A stretch of DNA of 64,000 nucleotides from Microbacterium enclense (GCF_004022425.1 NZ_RBZY01000001.1:55519-119518), one strand, 5' to 3'; numbered from the stretch's first letter, positions 25,595-34,999 are shown. Numbers and translations: made by a program. Notes: a model not told the origin generated them from the letters alone.

Positions 25595-26331
25595 CGCGCC
25601 GCCCGACCGCCTGGCACACCGCGACGGTGGTCGACGTGCGGCCCGAGACGCCGACGGCGAAACGCCTCTACCTCGACGTGCCGACGTGGCCGGGCAACGA
25701 CGCCGGGGCGCACCTCGATCTGCGCCTCACCGCACCCGACGGCTACCAGGCCTCTCGGTCGTACTCGATCGCCTCGTCGGGCGACGGCACGCGGGTCGTC
25801 CTCGCCGTGGACGAGGTGCCGGACGGCGAGGTCTCCCCTTTCCTCGTCCACGATCTGCGGGTCGGCGACGAGATCGAGGTGCACGGCCCGCTCGGCGCAT
25901 TCTTCGTGTGGACGCCGCCCACGGACGACGACCCGCGACCGGTGCAGCTGATCGCCGGCGGCTCCGGCGTCGTGCCGCTGTACGCCATGGCCCAGGCGCA
26001 CGCGGTCGCCGGTGACGCGAGCGAGTTCCGCCTGCTGTACTCGGTGCGAACCCCGGACGACGTGTTCTTCCGCGACGAGATCGCGGCGCTGGCGGAGTCG
26101 CGCGCCGTCGACCTCGATCTCGTCTTCACGCGCAGCTCCCCGCCCGAGGCGTCCGTTCCCCCCGCCCGACTCACGGCCGAGCGCCTGCGCGACGCGGTCG
26201 TCCCGGCCGCGCACAACCCCCGCGTGTACGTGTGCGGTCCGACCCCGTTCGTCGAGGCCGTGTCGCGCTGGCTCCTCGACGCCGGGCACCGGCCCGGCGA
26301 CATCCGCACCGAGCGATTCGGAGGCTCGTGA
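25591..26331 (+). CDS. FAD/NAD(P)H ferredoxin reductase-type electron-transfer protein
   Basis: 246 residues. FAD-binding RSYSIASSGDG (about 54-64), phosphate loop IAGGSGVVPLYAM (about 120), and C-terminal VYVCGPTPFVEAVSRWL, the layout of ferredoxin-NADP reductase family proteins without an iron-sulfur domain. The GTG start overlaps the stop of the Moco protein gene (GTGA). Likely supplies or accepts electrons for the Moco enzyme; the physiological substrate is unknown. Confidence 0.88.
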   Translation: MTRRPTAWHTATVVDVRPETPTAKRLYLDVPTWPGNDAGAHLDLRLTAPDGYQASRSYSIASSGDGTRVVLAVDEVPDGEVSPFLVHDLRVGDEIEVHGPLGAFFVWTPPTDDDPRPVQLIAGGSGVVPLYAMAQAHAVAGDASEFRLLYSVRTPDDVFFRDEIAALAESRAVDLDLVFTRSSPPEASVPPARLTAERLRDAVVPAAHNPRVYVCGPTPFVEAVSRWLLDAGHRPGDIRTERFGGS

Positions 26332-26591
26332 TGGACGTTCTCGACGGCAACGCGCTGGCCGGCCGGCTGGCCGACCTCCTCGGGTGGGATGCCACCGGCT
26401 CCCTGATCCGCTGCCGATCCTGCGGCGACGGCGGGGCGGTCGCCCGGGTCGCGGTGTACGTGAGCGCGATGGGCGCCGTCGCACGGTGTCGCTCGTGCGA
26501 CGCGGTACTCCTGACGGTCGTCGATGCCGTCGGCGGCCGGTCGTGGTTCGGGATGCCGGGCATCGACGCCCTGGAGGTGCGGAAGGCCTAG
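26331..26591 (+). CDS. DUF6510 small zinc-ribbon protein
   Basis: 86 residues. Begins MDVLDGNALAGRLADLLG, with two CxxC pairs (RCRSCGDG at about 28 and RCRSCDAV at about 50) expected to bind one zinc ion. The ATG overlaps the reductase stop by one base and GGAGG lies just upstream. The set Moco oxidoreductase-reductase-DUF6510 appears to be a conserved actinobacterial unit (from memory), so it may be an assembly or regulatory partner. No function is known. Confidence 0.8.
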   Translation: MDVLDGNALAGRLADLLGWDATGSLIRCRSCGDGGAVARVAVYVSAMGAVARCRSCDAVLLTVVDAVGGRSWFGMPGIDALEVRKA

Positions 26592-26634
26592 ACCACCTCG
26601 CGCTGGAGGGGACACGACCGGTCGGATGGGCACG

Positions 26635-26677
26635 GGGTCGGGCCGCCGGCCGAGAGGCTCGGTGGACGGCCCGACCC
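26635..26677. terminator. Bidirectional terminator hairpin
   Basis: Perfect 11-bp outer stem (26635-26645 with 26667-26677, GGGTCGGGCCG / CGGCCCGACCC) enclosing a shorter CCGAG/CTCGG stem. It lies between convergent genes, the DUF6510 unit and the beta-helix protein operon. Confidence 0.75.
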
Positions 26678-26689
26678 GCGCGTGTCGAC

Positions 26690-28528
26690 CTACAACTGCT
26701 GCAGCCAGACGTCGTCGATCTGCTCCCACGTTCCGCCGCCCGCGCCGTACAGGCCCGCGTGGAGTCGGACCGTGGTGTTCGGTCCGCTATCGAAGGAGAC
26801 GACGTACCGGGTGTAGTCGACGGCCCGACCGTGTCGGAGTTCGCCGATGACGGCGTCCGTCGTCGTCTTGGCCCCCACCCACGCGTTGTTCACTCCCCCG
26901 GAGCTGCGCACCCACACCGTGAGCCGATAGGTGGTGTTCGGGGTGACAGCGACCGTCTGACGCAACGCGCCCCAGCCGGTCCCCGACGTTGCGATCCACC
27001 CGTTGTCGAGCCCGGAGTGCGATTTCCCGGCGTTGACGTCCAAGCCGTACGTGAGGCTGCCTTGACTCCACCAGGGCGTCGTGCCGGCCGCGATGGCGGT
27101 CTGCGACTCGAAACCGCCATCGCTGACGAGGTTCGTTCCGAGCCCGGCGGGCGAGGACTGCAGTTCGTGTGCGCCGATGTCGGTTCCGAGACCGACGCCA
27201 CGGGGATTGCCGGCCACATCCGTCGCCGAAGCGGTGGTCGTTCCGTTGTCCACCGCCGGGCTGGTCTGCACCGGCCGATAGTCGCGCGCCGCGGCGTCCA
27301 CGAAAGCGGGCGGCGCGATGATGTCGCCCGCGCCCAGGGCGTAGCTCATCCTCACGGACGGGGCGAACAGATTGTGGTCGTGCGGGAAGTTGAAGACGCT
27401 GAACCTGCCCGACGTCTGGAACACGTTGTTCTGGATGGTGGCCCAGCCTGCGCTCGGCGAGGGCCCGGACTCGCGGTAGTAGTACCAGTCGAACAGCGTC
27501 GCCGAGTCGAGCGATCGGATCACGGTGTTGTTCTGGACGAGGTATCCGCTGGGCGTCGTCGTAGTGTTCCACGCGATGAACTGTTGATAATCGTCACTGA
27601 CGTTCTCGGTCAGTGTCACGTTCGACGTGGTCGTCTCGGTGACCTCGAGGAAGCCCTGCGACCCGCGTGAATAGTTGTGGTGGATGGTGATGTCGTCCTT
27701 GGAGTAGAGGAATCCCTCGATCTCCACAGCCCCTCCGTCCGCGCCGTAGGGGCTGTTGGTCGACCGGCAGCCGAGAAAGTCGTTGTACGCGAGTTCCACG
27801 CCGCTGTTGTTGACCGAGACGCCGATGGCCCCGTACGAGGTCTGGATGCCGGAGTCCGGTCCGCGATAGGCGATGCGGAGGTTCTGGAATGTGTTGTGCA
27901 GCACCTTCGAGTCCGCGCCGTAGGTCTTCACCCCGACGCCGACATCGGTGAAGGTACTGTCCTGCACCAACACTCCGGTGCCGTTCCCCGTGATCGCGAC
28001 AGCGCCGCTGCGTTCGTACTTCGGACCCCGGATCCCCACGCCGTCGGCGTTGTCGAACACCGCCCCGTTGGTGAAGGACAGGTCATCGACGGCGACGTAG
28101 GGGGCGTCGACGAGCAGCATGTTCCAGCCACCCGGATTGGTCAGCAGGGGTTGCGGACCCGAACCGTACGCCGTCACGGTGACGGGGCTGGCGCTCGTTC
28201 CCCCACCGGAGATCGTCGCCGAGCCGCTGAAGGTGTCTCCACGTTCGAACGCGACGACGTCCCCCGGCGCGAACGTGTGCGCGGTGACTCTGGCCAACGT
28301 CCGCCACGCGGACGTCGAGGAGGTTCCGACATTGCCGTCGTCGCCCGCGGTGGCGTCGACGTAGTACACCGTGCCGCCCGCCCCGGCGGAGGGAGTGCCG
28401 GAGGTGGATGGCCGCGCACCCGTGGCGGGCGAGAGCGGATCGGCGTTCGCCGGTGACGCGACGATGATCGCGCTCGCCAGGAGGACAAGGGTGGCCGCGT
28501 ACACGGCACCGGCTCGGATGGTCGTCAT
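26690..28528 (-). CDS. Secreted right-handed beta-helix protein with C-terminal carbohydrate-binding-like domain
   Basis: 612 residues. Sec signal peptide to about residue 29 (SPANA). YYVDATAGDDGNVGTSSTSAWRTL at about 55-78 is the usual opening of pectate-lyase-like parallel beta-helix proteins; repeated Asn-rich turns follow to about 440 (HNTFQNLRI, YNDFLGC, HHNYSRGS, QNNTVIRS, QNNVFQTS). A C-terminal jelly-roll of about 150 residues (NLVSDGGFESQ to QIDDVWLQQL) resembles CenC/CBM4-9 modules. Likely an extracellular polysaccharide lyase or hydrolase, but no catalytic residue can be named. Last gene of the ADP-ribosylglycohydrolase/nucleoside hydrolase operon, 36 bp after the kinase, with AAGGAG upstream. 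Confidence 0.82.
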   Translation of the reverse strand: MTTIRAGAVYAATLVLLASAIIVASPANADPLSPATGARPSTSGTPSAGAGGTVYYVDATAGDDGNVGTSSTSAWRTLARVTAHTFAPGDVVAFERGDTFSGSATISGGGTSASPVTVTAYGSGPQPLLTNPGGWNMLLVDAPYVAVDDLSFTNGAVFDNADGVGIRGPKYERSGAVAITGNGTGVLVQDSTFTDVGVGVKTYGADSKVLHNTFQNLRIAYRGPDSGIQTSYGAIGVSVNNSGVELAYNDFLGCRSTNSPYGADGGAVEIEGFLYSKDDITIHHNYSRGSQGFLEVTETTTSNVTLTENVSDDYQQFIAWNTTTTPSGYLVQNNTVIRSLDSATLFDWYYYRESGPSPSAGWATIQNNVFQTSGRFSVFNFPHDHNLFAPSVRMSYALGAGDIIAPPAFVDAAARDYRPVQTSPAVDNGTTTASATDVAGNPRGVGLGTDIGAHELQSSPAGLGTNLVSDGGFESQTAIAAGTTPWWSQGSLTYGLDVNAGKSHSGLDNGWIATSGTGWGALRQTVAVTPNTTYRLTVWVRSSGGVNNAWVGAKTTTDAVIGELRHGRAVDYTRYVVSFDSGPNTTVRLHAGLYGAGGGTWEQIDDVWLQQL

Positions 28529-28564
28529 TGCTGCTCCTTCGCAGAGAGGGATGCCGGCGGGTCT

Positions 28565-29440
28565 TCAGCGCTCGGATCGCGCCAGCTGAACGATCCGAGA
28601 AGCGGTGGCGACGGCGTGGGCGGTGGCATGCACCAGCGACTCGCCCCGCGCGAGTCGCCCGGCGAGCGCACCCGCGAACGCGTCCCCCGCGCCCGTGGTG
28701 TCGACAGCGGCGACGTTCGGAGCGGGAAGGAGCTCGACCGAGGCCCGCGCGGCGACGTAGGCCCCCCGGCCGCCGTCGGTGACGACGACCGAACGACAGA
28801 CCAGGGAGAGTTCCTCCGCGAGCTCTCGAGCGCTCGCGCCGAGACGGGCGGTGAGGAGCTCCGCCTCGTGCCGATTGACCAGCAGCGGATCGGCGAGAGC
28901 GATCAGTCGGTGGTCGAAGTCGATCAGCGGGCTCGGGTTGAAGAGGAACCGTGCGCCGCGGACGGCGCACCAATCGGCGGCGGACGACACGGCCTCTAGC
29001 GGAACCTCCAGCTGACTGAGGACGACGACCGGCCGGAGTCGGTCCAGCGACGCGGAGACGTGATCGCCGGTCAGGCCTGCGTTGGCCAGCGGGACCACGA
29101 TGATGCTGTTCTCCCCGTCCGGGGTGAGGGTGATGAACGCACGCCCCGTCGGACGCGATGAATCGCTCACGGCGTCGATGATGACCCCGGCCCGATCGAG
29201 CGCTCCGCGCGCGGCGCGCCCGGCGGCGTCCGATCCCACAGCGGCCACGAGCGCTGTCCGCACCTCCCGTGCTGCCGCCATAGCCTGATTCGCCCCCTTT
29301 CCCCCGACGACCTCGAAGATCTCGCGTCCCGGGACGGTCTCGCCGGCCTTCGCACGTCGGTCGGCCGTGACCACGACGTCGAGGTTCACCGACCCGACGA
29401 CCGTGACGCCGCCGTCGGATCCGGCGGAGATCGACGTCAC
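28565..29440 (-). CDS. Ribokinase-like PfkB carbohydrate kinase
   Basis: 291 residues. Ribokinase signatures: VVGSVNLDVVV at the N-terminus, GGKGANQAMAAAR at about 46-58, and DTTGAGDAFAGAL with catalytic Asp253 near the C-terminus. Expected to phosphorylate a pentose such as ribose at the 5 position. Placed after two sugar permeases (GTG start overlapping their stop, GTGA) and in the same operon as a nucleoside hydrolase and an ADP-ribosylglycohydrolase, which would both release ribose or ribosyl products. Specificity inferred from context. Confidence 0.87.
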   Translation of the reverse strand: MTSISAGSDGGVTVVGSVNLDVVVTADRRAKAGETVPGREIFEVVGGKGANQAMAAAREVRTALVAAVGSDAAGRAARGALDRAGVIIDAVSDSSRPTGRAFITLTPDGENSIIVVPLANAGLTGDHVSASLDRLRPVVVLSQLEVPLEAVSSAADWCAVRGARFLFNPSPLIDFDHRLIALADPLLVNRHEAELLTARLGASARELAEELSLVCRSVVVTDGGRGAYVAARASVELLPAPNVAAVDTTGAGDAFAGALAGRLARGESLVHATAHAVATASRIVQLARSER

Positions 29441-30279
29441 TCCTTGCTCCCGGTGCTCGCGACCGACGTGACGAAGTAGCGCTGCAGACCGAGGAGGATC
29501 ACGGCGGGGATGACGGCGAGAATGGCCGTTTCGGCGAAGACCCGACCGTAGTCGGTGGAGAAGGCTCCGAACGACTTGGCGATCGCCACCGGAGCGAGGT
29601 CCATCGCCTGCGTCGAGGTGATCAGGATCGGCCAGAGGTAGGCCTGCCACTGGAACAGGAACAGGATGAGTCCGGCACCGATGAGCGCTGGCCGGGTGAG
29701 TGGCAGGTAGAGGGACCAATAGATCCGGAACCAGCCGGCCCCGTCGAGGTGCGCTGCTTCCGAGAGCGAACGGGGGATGCCGAGGAAGAACTGCCGCAAT
29801 GTGAAGACGGCCAGACCGTTTCCGAGTCCCGGCAGAATGAGCGCTACGAGGGTGTTGGCGAGACCCCAATCCGAGATCGTGCGCGACAGAGGAATCGCGA
29901 TGGCCTCGAACGGGATCAGGAAGCTCAGCACGACAACCGTGAAGACGGCGCCACGACCGCGGAACGGGATCACCGCGAGGGCGAATGCCGCCGCGGAACT
30001 GATCAGGAGTCCCACGCCCACCGTGGCGGCGGCGACGACGAGGCTGTTGCTGAGGGCGGTGAGGAATCCGCTGTCGAGCGCGGACCGAAGATTGTCGAGC
30101 GTCCACTCCTGGGGCCACAGCACATGCCAGCTCAGGGGGGAGCTCGACGCGAAGGTCTCGGTGGCGGACCGGAAGGTGCTGGCGAGGAGCCAGAGGACGG
30201 GGACCAGGAAAGCGAGCGAGATCACCACGGCGAGCGCGGTCAGAAGTGCCCGCGACAGCAGGCGGGGACGGGCGTTCAT
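29437..30279 (-). CDS. ABC importer permease, MalG-like (CUT1)
   Basis: 280 residues, six membrane helices, EAA loop SEAAHLDGAGWFRIYWSLYL. The ATG overlaps the upstream permease stop (ATGA), and the stop overlaps the kinase start. Partner of the MalF-like protein before it. No ATPase is encoded in the operon. The cargo is likely a riboside or a glycan fragment, judged only from the neighbouring enzymes. Confidence 0.87.
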   Translation of the reverse strand: MNARPRLLSRALLTALAVVISLAFLVPVLWLLASTFRSATETFASSSPLSWHVLWPQEWTLDNLRSALDSGFLTALSNSLVVAAATVGVGLLISSAAAFALAVIPFRGRGAVFTVVVLSFLIPFEAIAIPLSRTISDWGLANTLVALILPGLGNGLAVFTLRQFFLGIPRSLSEAAHLDGAGWFRIYWSLYLPLTRPALIGAGLILFLFQWQAYLWPILITSTQAMDLAPVAIAKSFGAFSTDYGRVFAETAILAVIPAVILLGLQRYFVTSVASTGSKE

Positions 30280-31238
30280 TCTTCGTTCGCTCCACTTCCC
30301 AGCAGGCGGAACTGTATCGCCACGATGACGATCATCAGGGCGAGGAGAACGACCAGCTGAGCCGACGCCTGGTAGGGATCGCTGAGTTCGAAGCTGCGGT
30401 GGAAGATGTCGTACATCAGGAAGTTGCTGCGGCCTTCCGGCCCGCCACCGGTGAGAATCTGCACCGGCGCGAACAGGACGAAGTTGGAGACGGTGTCGGC
30501 GACCAGCACGAACAGAAGCGGACGCCTGAGCATGGGCAGAGTGACCGAGAAGAAGGTGCGGAGGGGACCTGCTCCGTCGAGGCGGGCCGCCTCGTAGTAC
30601 ACCGGGGGAATGTCGTTGAGGCCCGCGATCAGGAACATCATCCAGTACCCGATGCCGATCCAACTGGCGAGCACGATGATCGACGTCATGACCTGGTCCG
30701 GGCTGGTGAACCACGGCTGCGCGGGCACCCCGAACACCTGCAGGAGGCCGTTGACCGGGCCGTCCGGGCGCAGGGCGATGCCCCAGACGATCGTGCTGCC
30801 GGCCAGCGGAACAGCCGCGGGCAGGAAGATGAGCGTACGCCACAGGCCGCGCCCCGGGAGGTTCTGGGAGAGAAGGACCGCGAGCAGGAGCGCGAGCAGG
30901 ATCTGCAACGGATTGACGATCACGTTGAACACCAGTGTCTGGGTGACGCTGTTCCAGAATGCCGGGCTGGAGAACATCTCACCGAACAGGTCGAGCCCGA
31001 CGAACTCCGGCTCGGCGAGACTGCCGGGAAGACCGCTGCGCGTGGCGTTCACAACCGCGACGACCGTGGGCCAGATCCGCAGCACCAGGATGAGAAGGAC
31101 GGTCGGGAGGAGGAAGCACGCGGCGGCGATGAGGTCGCGTCGCGTGACGCTCCGACGCCTGCGTCTCACATCGACGGGCGGCAGCCCGGGGTCGTCGACG
31201 CGATCGGCGCGATCGAGTTCGTGTGTTGCCGAAGTCAT
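30276..31238 (-). CDS. ABC importer permease, MalF-like (CUT1)
   Basis: 320 residues from ATG 31238, which has AGGAAGAGA upstream; a longer reading (GTG 31271) would run into the intercistronic hairpin. A basic cytoplasmic tail (VDVRRRRRSVTRRD) precedes six helices. EAA loop YYEAARLDGAGPLRTFFSV. Pairs with the MalG-like protein downstream. Confidence 0.87.
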   Translation of the reverse strand: MTSATHELDRADRVDDPGLPPVDVRRRRRSVTRRDLIAAACFLLPTVLLILVLRIWPTVVAVVNATRSGLPGSLAEPEFVGLDLFGEMFSSPAFWNSVTQTLVFNVIVNPLQILLALLLAVLLSQNLPGRGLWRTLIFLPAAVPLAGSTIVWGIALRPDGPVNGLLQVFGVPAQPWFTSPDQVMTSIIVLASWIGIGYWMMFLIAGLNDIPPVYYEAARLDGAGPLRTFFSVTLPMLRRPLLFVLVADTVSNFVLFAPVQILTGGGPEGRSNFLMYDIFHRSFELSDPYQASAQLVVLLALMIVIVAIQFRLLGSGANEE

Positions 31239-31254
31239 CGTCTCTCTTCCTGAT

Positions 31255-31288
31255 CGCCGGTACCGGGGCACGCACCCCGGTACCGGCG
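31255..31288 (-). terminator. Intercistronic hairpin downstream of binding-protein gene
   Basis: Perfect 14-bp stem (31255-31268 with 31275-31288, CGCCGGTACCGGGG) and a 6-nt loop CACGCA. It begins 8 bp after the binding-protein stop and ends 17 bp before the permease start region; no U-tract. Same arrangement as at 21006, 48482 and 63813. Confidence 0.8.
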
Positions 31289-31295
31289 GCTGGTC

Positions 31296-32642
31296 TCACT
31301 GGCGGTACTTCGACCAGGCGTCGTCGAGTTGGGTCGACGCCGAGTCGAGGGCCGACGTGACATCCGTGCCGTTGATGATGTCGCTGAAGGTCTTCGTCAT
31401 GATGTCCTCGAACTCCACGTAGCCCACGGTCTGCAGGCGGATCGTGGCGGTGGTGGCCAACTCGCTCTTCATCAGGTCGACCACCCCGGTGAACCGCGGG
31501 TCCGTGAACACCTCCGAGTCGTAGAACTTCGCCGAGCCCTCGAGGTTCGACGGGGGGACCGCCAACGCCGAGAGGTACTGCGCGTAGCCGCCGTCGTCGA
31601 TGCCCATGAACTTCAGGAAGATCGCGCTCGCGTTGGCCTTCTCCACGGTCGCCTGGGGATTCATCCCGAGGGACCAGCCACCCGTGGGCGTCGCCGCCTC
31701 ACCACCGGCGAAGGCCGGGAAGGGGGCGATGCCGAAGTCGAGACCCTGCTCGCCGACGAACTGGGTCCCCCACCAGGGACCGCCGACGTAGTAGGCGACC
31801 TTGCCCGCCGCGAAGAGACTGGGCGTGTCCGCCACCGCGACGCCACGGGGCGAGAGTCCGTCGGCGAAGAGGGACCCGTACCACCCGAAGGCCTTCTCCC
31901 ACCCCTCGTTCGTCACGTCCGGCGTGAGGTTGCCGTCTCCGGTTCCGCCGGGACCTCCGCCCGCACTCTCGGCGAGCGGCTGCAGCTGGTAGTACCGGTC
32001 GATCTGGTCGAACACCAGTCCGTACTGCGCACCCGCGGCCTGAGCTTTCTCGGCATCCTCGGTCAGCTGTTCCCACGTCTCTCGAGCGTCCGGAGCCGCG
32101 CCGGGTGCGGCGATCCCGGCCGCCGCGAGGAGGGTCTTGTTGTAGTACATGATGTTCGTCGACGTCTGATACGGCATCGCGACGAGCTTCCCGTCCACGG
32201 TGGATGCCTGCAGGCTCGACGGATCCACCGCAGAAGCCAGATCGGGAAACGTGCCGCTCATGTCGGTCAGCCACCCGCGCGCCGCGTACGCGGCGGTCCG
32301 CGGCATGTCGACGTCGAAGACGTCGATGGCATCCTGCGACGAGGTCAGTCGCGCCGCCAGGACACTGTTGAAGTCATCGAAGGGCACCGCCTCATAGCTG
32401 ACGGTGATGTTCGGGTGCGCCGCGTGGAAGGCGTCCAGCACGGGTTGGATCTGCTTCGCGTCGTACGCGGCGCCCGCGTAGGTGAGGGTGATGGGCTCGG
32501 TCGGCTCCGTCAGGCTGGACGGTGCGACGCCGTCGATGGTTCCCGACCCTCCCGAGCCGGCGCACCCGGCGAGAGCGGTGAGGGCGAGCGCTGTTCCTGT
32601 GCCGGCGGCAAGCCAGCGGGTCACGCCATTGTGAGATCGCAT
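31296..32642 (-). CDS. Sugar/riboside-binding lipoprotein (family 1 SBP)
   Basis: 448 residues. Lipoprotein signal with LAGC and Cys at about 27, then a Gly/Ser linker. MalE-type features: DVFDVDMPRTAAYAARGWL, VGGPWWGTQFVGEQG, and a helical C-terminus. AGGAG upstream of the ATG. In an operon with nucleoside hydrolase, ADP-ribosylglycohydrolase and ribokinase-like genes, so it may bind a riboside-containing compound, although family 1 SBPs usually bind oligosaccharides. Confidence 0.87.
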   Translation of the reverse strand: MRSHNGVTRWLAAGTGTALALTALAGCAGSGGSGTIDGVAPSSLTEPTEPITLTYAGAAYDAKQIQPVLDAFHAAHPNITVSYEAVPFDDFNSVLAARLTSSQDAIDVFDVDMPRTAAYAARGWLTDMSGTFPDLASAVDPSSLQASTVDGKLVAMPYQTSTNIMYYNKTLLAAAGIAAPGAAPDARETWEQLTEDAEKAQAAGAQYGLVFDQIDRYYQLQPLAESAGGGPGGTGDGNLTPDVTNEGWEKAFGWYGSLFADGLSPRGVAVADTPSLFAAGKVAYYVGGPWWGTQFVGEQGLDFGIAPFPAFAGGEAATPTGGWSLGMNPQATVEKANASAIFLKFMGIDDGGYAQYLSALAVPPSNLEGSAKFYDSEVFTDPRFTGVVDLMKSELATTATIRLQTVGYVEFEDIMTKTFSDIINGTDVTSALDSASTQLDDAWSKYRQ

Positions 32643-32669
32643 TTCGGGTTACTCCTTCTGCTGTGGTGG

Positions 32670-33677
32670 TCAGACGTGCGGGTCGGGCGTCGGGGAAAGG
32701 TCGATACGAGAGAAGAAGAGTCGACGGAACGCGTCGACATCGGTGTTCGTGGCAACCGTCGCGTTCGGGGTTCCGGGCACGGTGAGCGAGAGCCCCCGGT
32801 CGGCCACCACGAGGCCACGGGCCAGATCGCTGACCACCTCGACTTCCACGTGCGCGGCCTCCCATTCGCAGATGCCGGGGTCGAGGTGGGCCGCAATGAC
32901 CAAGGGGTCGTGGAGGAAGCATCCGTCGGCGTGTTCCGGACGTCTCGGAAACGCGCGGGCGAGGTAATCGATCCACGCGTGCGTGCACTCCCCCGCCCAG
33001 AGGGAGAACGGGTCCGCCGACGCGAGCATGCGGTCCGCGTCCGCCCGCGTCAGCAGCACCCGGGAAGTCTGGTCGAGCCCGACCATGGTGAGGCGGCCGC
33101 CGCTGCGAACGACCTCGTCCAGCGCTTCGGGGTCGACGTACGTGTTGAAGTCCCCGACGACCGAGATGTTCTGCGCGTAGCCCGTCGCGCTCCCCGCCAT
33201 CAGCACGAACTCACGCACGTTCGCCGCGAAGGTGGGAGAACGCTGGATCGCGAGCGCGAGGTTCGTCATCGGACCGATGGCCAGGACGGTGATCTCGCCG
33301 GGGAAACGCTCGACCTGTTCGATCATCCAGTCCGCCGCGTGAACCGAGGAGCTCGGGGCCCGCATCTCCTGGTCCTCGGGTCGGCCGCGGTGGCCGGGTA
33401 CGGCCTCGAAAAGAGCGCGCACGGGTTCCATGTCGCGCGACAAGGGCGCCTCGGCGCCCGCGAGGACGGGGAGGTCGGGAACGCCGAGTCGGTCGGCGAG
33501 GTTCCGGGCGACGTGCACACCGGTCTCGAGAGTGACGTTGCCGTTGACGATGGTGAGGCCCAGCACCTCCACCCGGGGATCGCGCACGGCGAGGGCGATC
33601 GCGAGCCCGTCGTCGATGTCACTGCCGGGCTCGCCGAGGCCCGGGTCGGTGTCGATGATGACTTTGCGGGGGGCCAT
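32670..33677 (-). CDS. Inosine-uridine-type nucleoside hydrolase
   Basis: 335 residues. The calcium- and ribose-binding aspartate cluster is present as DTDPG plus SDIDDGLAIALA (residues 9-30), split by a short insertion (LGEPG) compared with the usual DTDPGIDD. Also AIGPMTNLALAI and FLHDPLVIAAHLDP near the C-terminus with the catalytic His. Hydrolyses the N-glycosidic bond of ribonucleosides to ribose and base. Its ATG overlaps the stop of the ADP-ribosylglycohydrolase gene by one base (TGATG). Confidence 0.88.
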   Translation of the reverse strand: MAPRKVIIDTDPGLGEPGSDIDDGLAIALAVRDPRVEVLGLTIVNGNVTLETGVHVARNLADRLGVPDLPVLAGAEAPLSRDMEPVRALFEAVPGHRGRPEDQEMRAPSSSVHAADWMIEQVERFPGEITVLAIGPMTNLALAIQRSPTFAANVREFVLMAGSATGYAQNISVVGDFNTYVDPEALDEVVRSGGRLTMVGLDQTSRVLLTRADADRMLASADPFSLWAGECTHAWIDYLARAFPRRPEHADGCFLHDPLVIAAHLDPGICEWEAAHVEVEVVSDLARGLVVADRGLSLTVPGTPNATVATNTDVDAFRRLFFSRIDLSPTPDPHV

Positions 33678-34999
33678 CACAGCACCGCCTCCGACTCCGC
33701 CGCGACGGCGATGCGAGCAACGGCCACGGTGCGCGCCGCGAGTTCGTCGATGGTGACGCGGTCGAAGTCGCGGATGCTGCTGCGCACGCGATGGTGCGTC
33801 GACCCCACGAGTTCCGCCGGGATGGCGTCGTCGCCGTGGAGCGCGCCGAAGACGCTCCCCGTCGTCGCGGCGGAAGAATCCGTGTCGCGACCGGCGGCGA
33901 TGGTCAGAGCGACGGACTCGGTGAATCCGCTCCCCCAGAGGAGCCCGGCGGCGATCGCGGCAGCGTTGTGGATGGTGTGCACCCAGTTGTAGTGCCCGAG
34001 TTCGCGGTCGATCCAGTCGAGCCCGTCGACGGCGCTCGCCCCGCTGCGGTGGACATCGAGGATGCCGTCGAGCGCGGCGGCGAGGCGAGAACGGTCCGGC
34101 ACGAATCGACGGGCGACGACGAGCGCTTCCTCGGCACTTTCGGTGGAGAACGCTCCGGCCACGAGTGCCGCCGCCCACGTCTCGCCGTAGATGCCGTTCT
34201 GCACATGGGTGAGTCGGGCGTCGACGAGTGCCATCGCGGCGGCGGCGGCTGGATCGCCGGGGTGGACGTAGCCGAAGATGTCGGCGCGGATGAGCGCCCC
34301 GATCCATTCCCGGTAGGGATTGTCGCGGGTTGCCGTGTCTGGAGCGTGGACACCGTGGACGAGATTCCGGTACGCCGCTCGCTCGGCGGTAAACGTCTGC
34401 GTGAACGGGATGCGGTCCAGCCACTCGTTGGCGATGTCCTCCGTGGTGAGCCGTCCGCCGTAGCGCTCCACGAGGTGCAGGCCGAGGATGGTCCAGTCGA
34501 GGTCGTCGTCTCTGGGCACGTCCGTGAATCGACCCGCGGCAGAGTACGGGGCGGATTCATGCAGGTGGGAGACCCCCTCGGGCAGCGGCTCGAGGAGTTC
34601 GACGTATCCGATTTGCGGCCACTGGCCAGCGGCGCGCAGGTAGGTCTCCACTTCGGTCCTCGACAGTCCCTCGATGGGCTTGCCGAGCGTGTTCCCGACG
34701 GCGCGACCGAGCCAGGCGCCCCTCACCCGTCGCGGGAAGTCGTCGCGATCGACCGGCCGGGGCTCGACGCCGGCGCCGAGGAGCTGCAGCGTCGTCGGGT
34801 CGCTGGGTTCGTCGTAGGGCCAGTCCGGTCGCAGTGGCGCGGCCGCGAGTTGCTCCCGGACACGGGCGAGGGCGTGAAGGTCGGACGCCGCCGCGGCGAG
34901 GCGCGCACGCGTCTGCAGATCACCGACGAGGTACCCGGAGTGGGCGAGCTGCTCCGCCTCGTCGGGGACGAGGTCGCGGGGGTCGAGGGCAGAGTGCAC
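33677..34999 (-). CDS. ADP-ribosylglycohydrolase (DraG/ARH) family protein
   Basis: 440 residues. An N-terminal region of about 90 residues without recognised domain precedes the ARH fold: RVRGAWLGRAVGNTLGKPIEG (about 90-110), RDDDLDWTILGL with metal ligands, IHNAAAIAAGLLWG, and GRDTDSSAATTGSVFGAL (second metal site) near 365. The family removes ADP-ribose from proteins, nucleotides or small molecules using two magnesium ions. Here it is in a catabolic operon with nucleoside hydrolase and kinase, so a small-molecule riboside is more likely than a protein substrate. GTG start with AGAAGGAAG upstream. Confidence 0.85.
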   Translation of the reverse strand: MHSALDPRDLVPDEAEQLAHSGYLVGDLQTRARLAAAASDLHALARVREQLAAAPLRPDWPYDEPSDPTTLQLLGAGVEPRPVDRDDFPRRVRGAWLGRAVGNTLGKPIEGLSRTEVETYLRAAGQWPQIGYVELLEPLPEGVSHLHESAPYSAAGRFTDVPRDDDLDWTILGLHLVERYGGRLTTEDIANEWLDRIPFTQTFTAERAAYRNLVHGVHAPDTATRDNPYREWIGALIRADIFGYVHPGDPAAAAAMALVDARLTHVQNGIYGETWAAALVAGAFSTESAEEALVVARRFVPDRSRLAAALDGILDVHRSGASAVDGLDWIDRELGHYNWVHTIHNAAAIAAGLLWGSGFTESVALTIAAGRDTDSSAATTGSVFGALHGDDAIPAELVGSTHHRVRSSIRDFDRVTIDELAARTVAVARIAVAAESEAVL

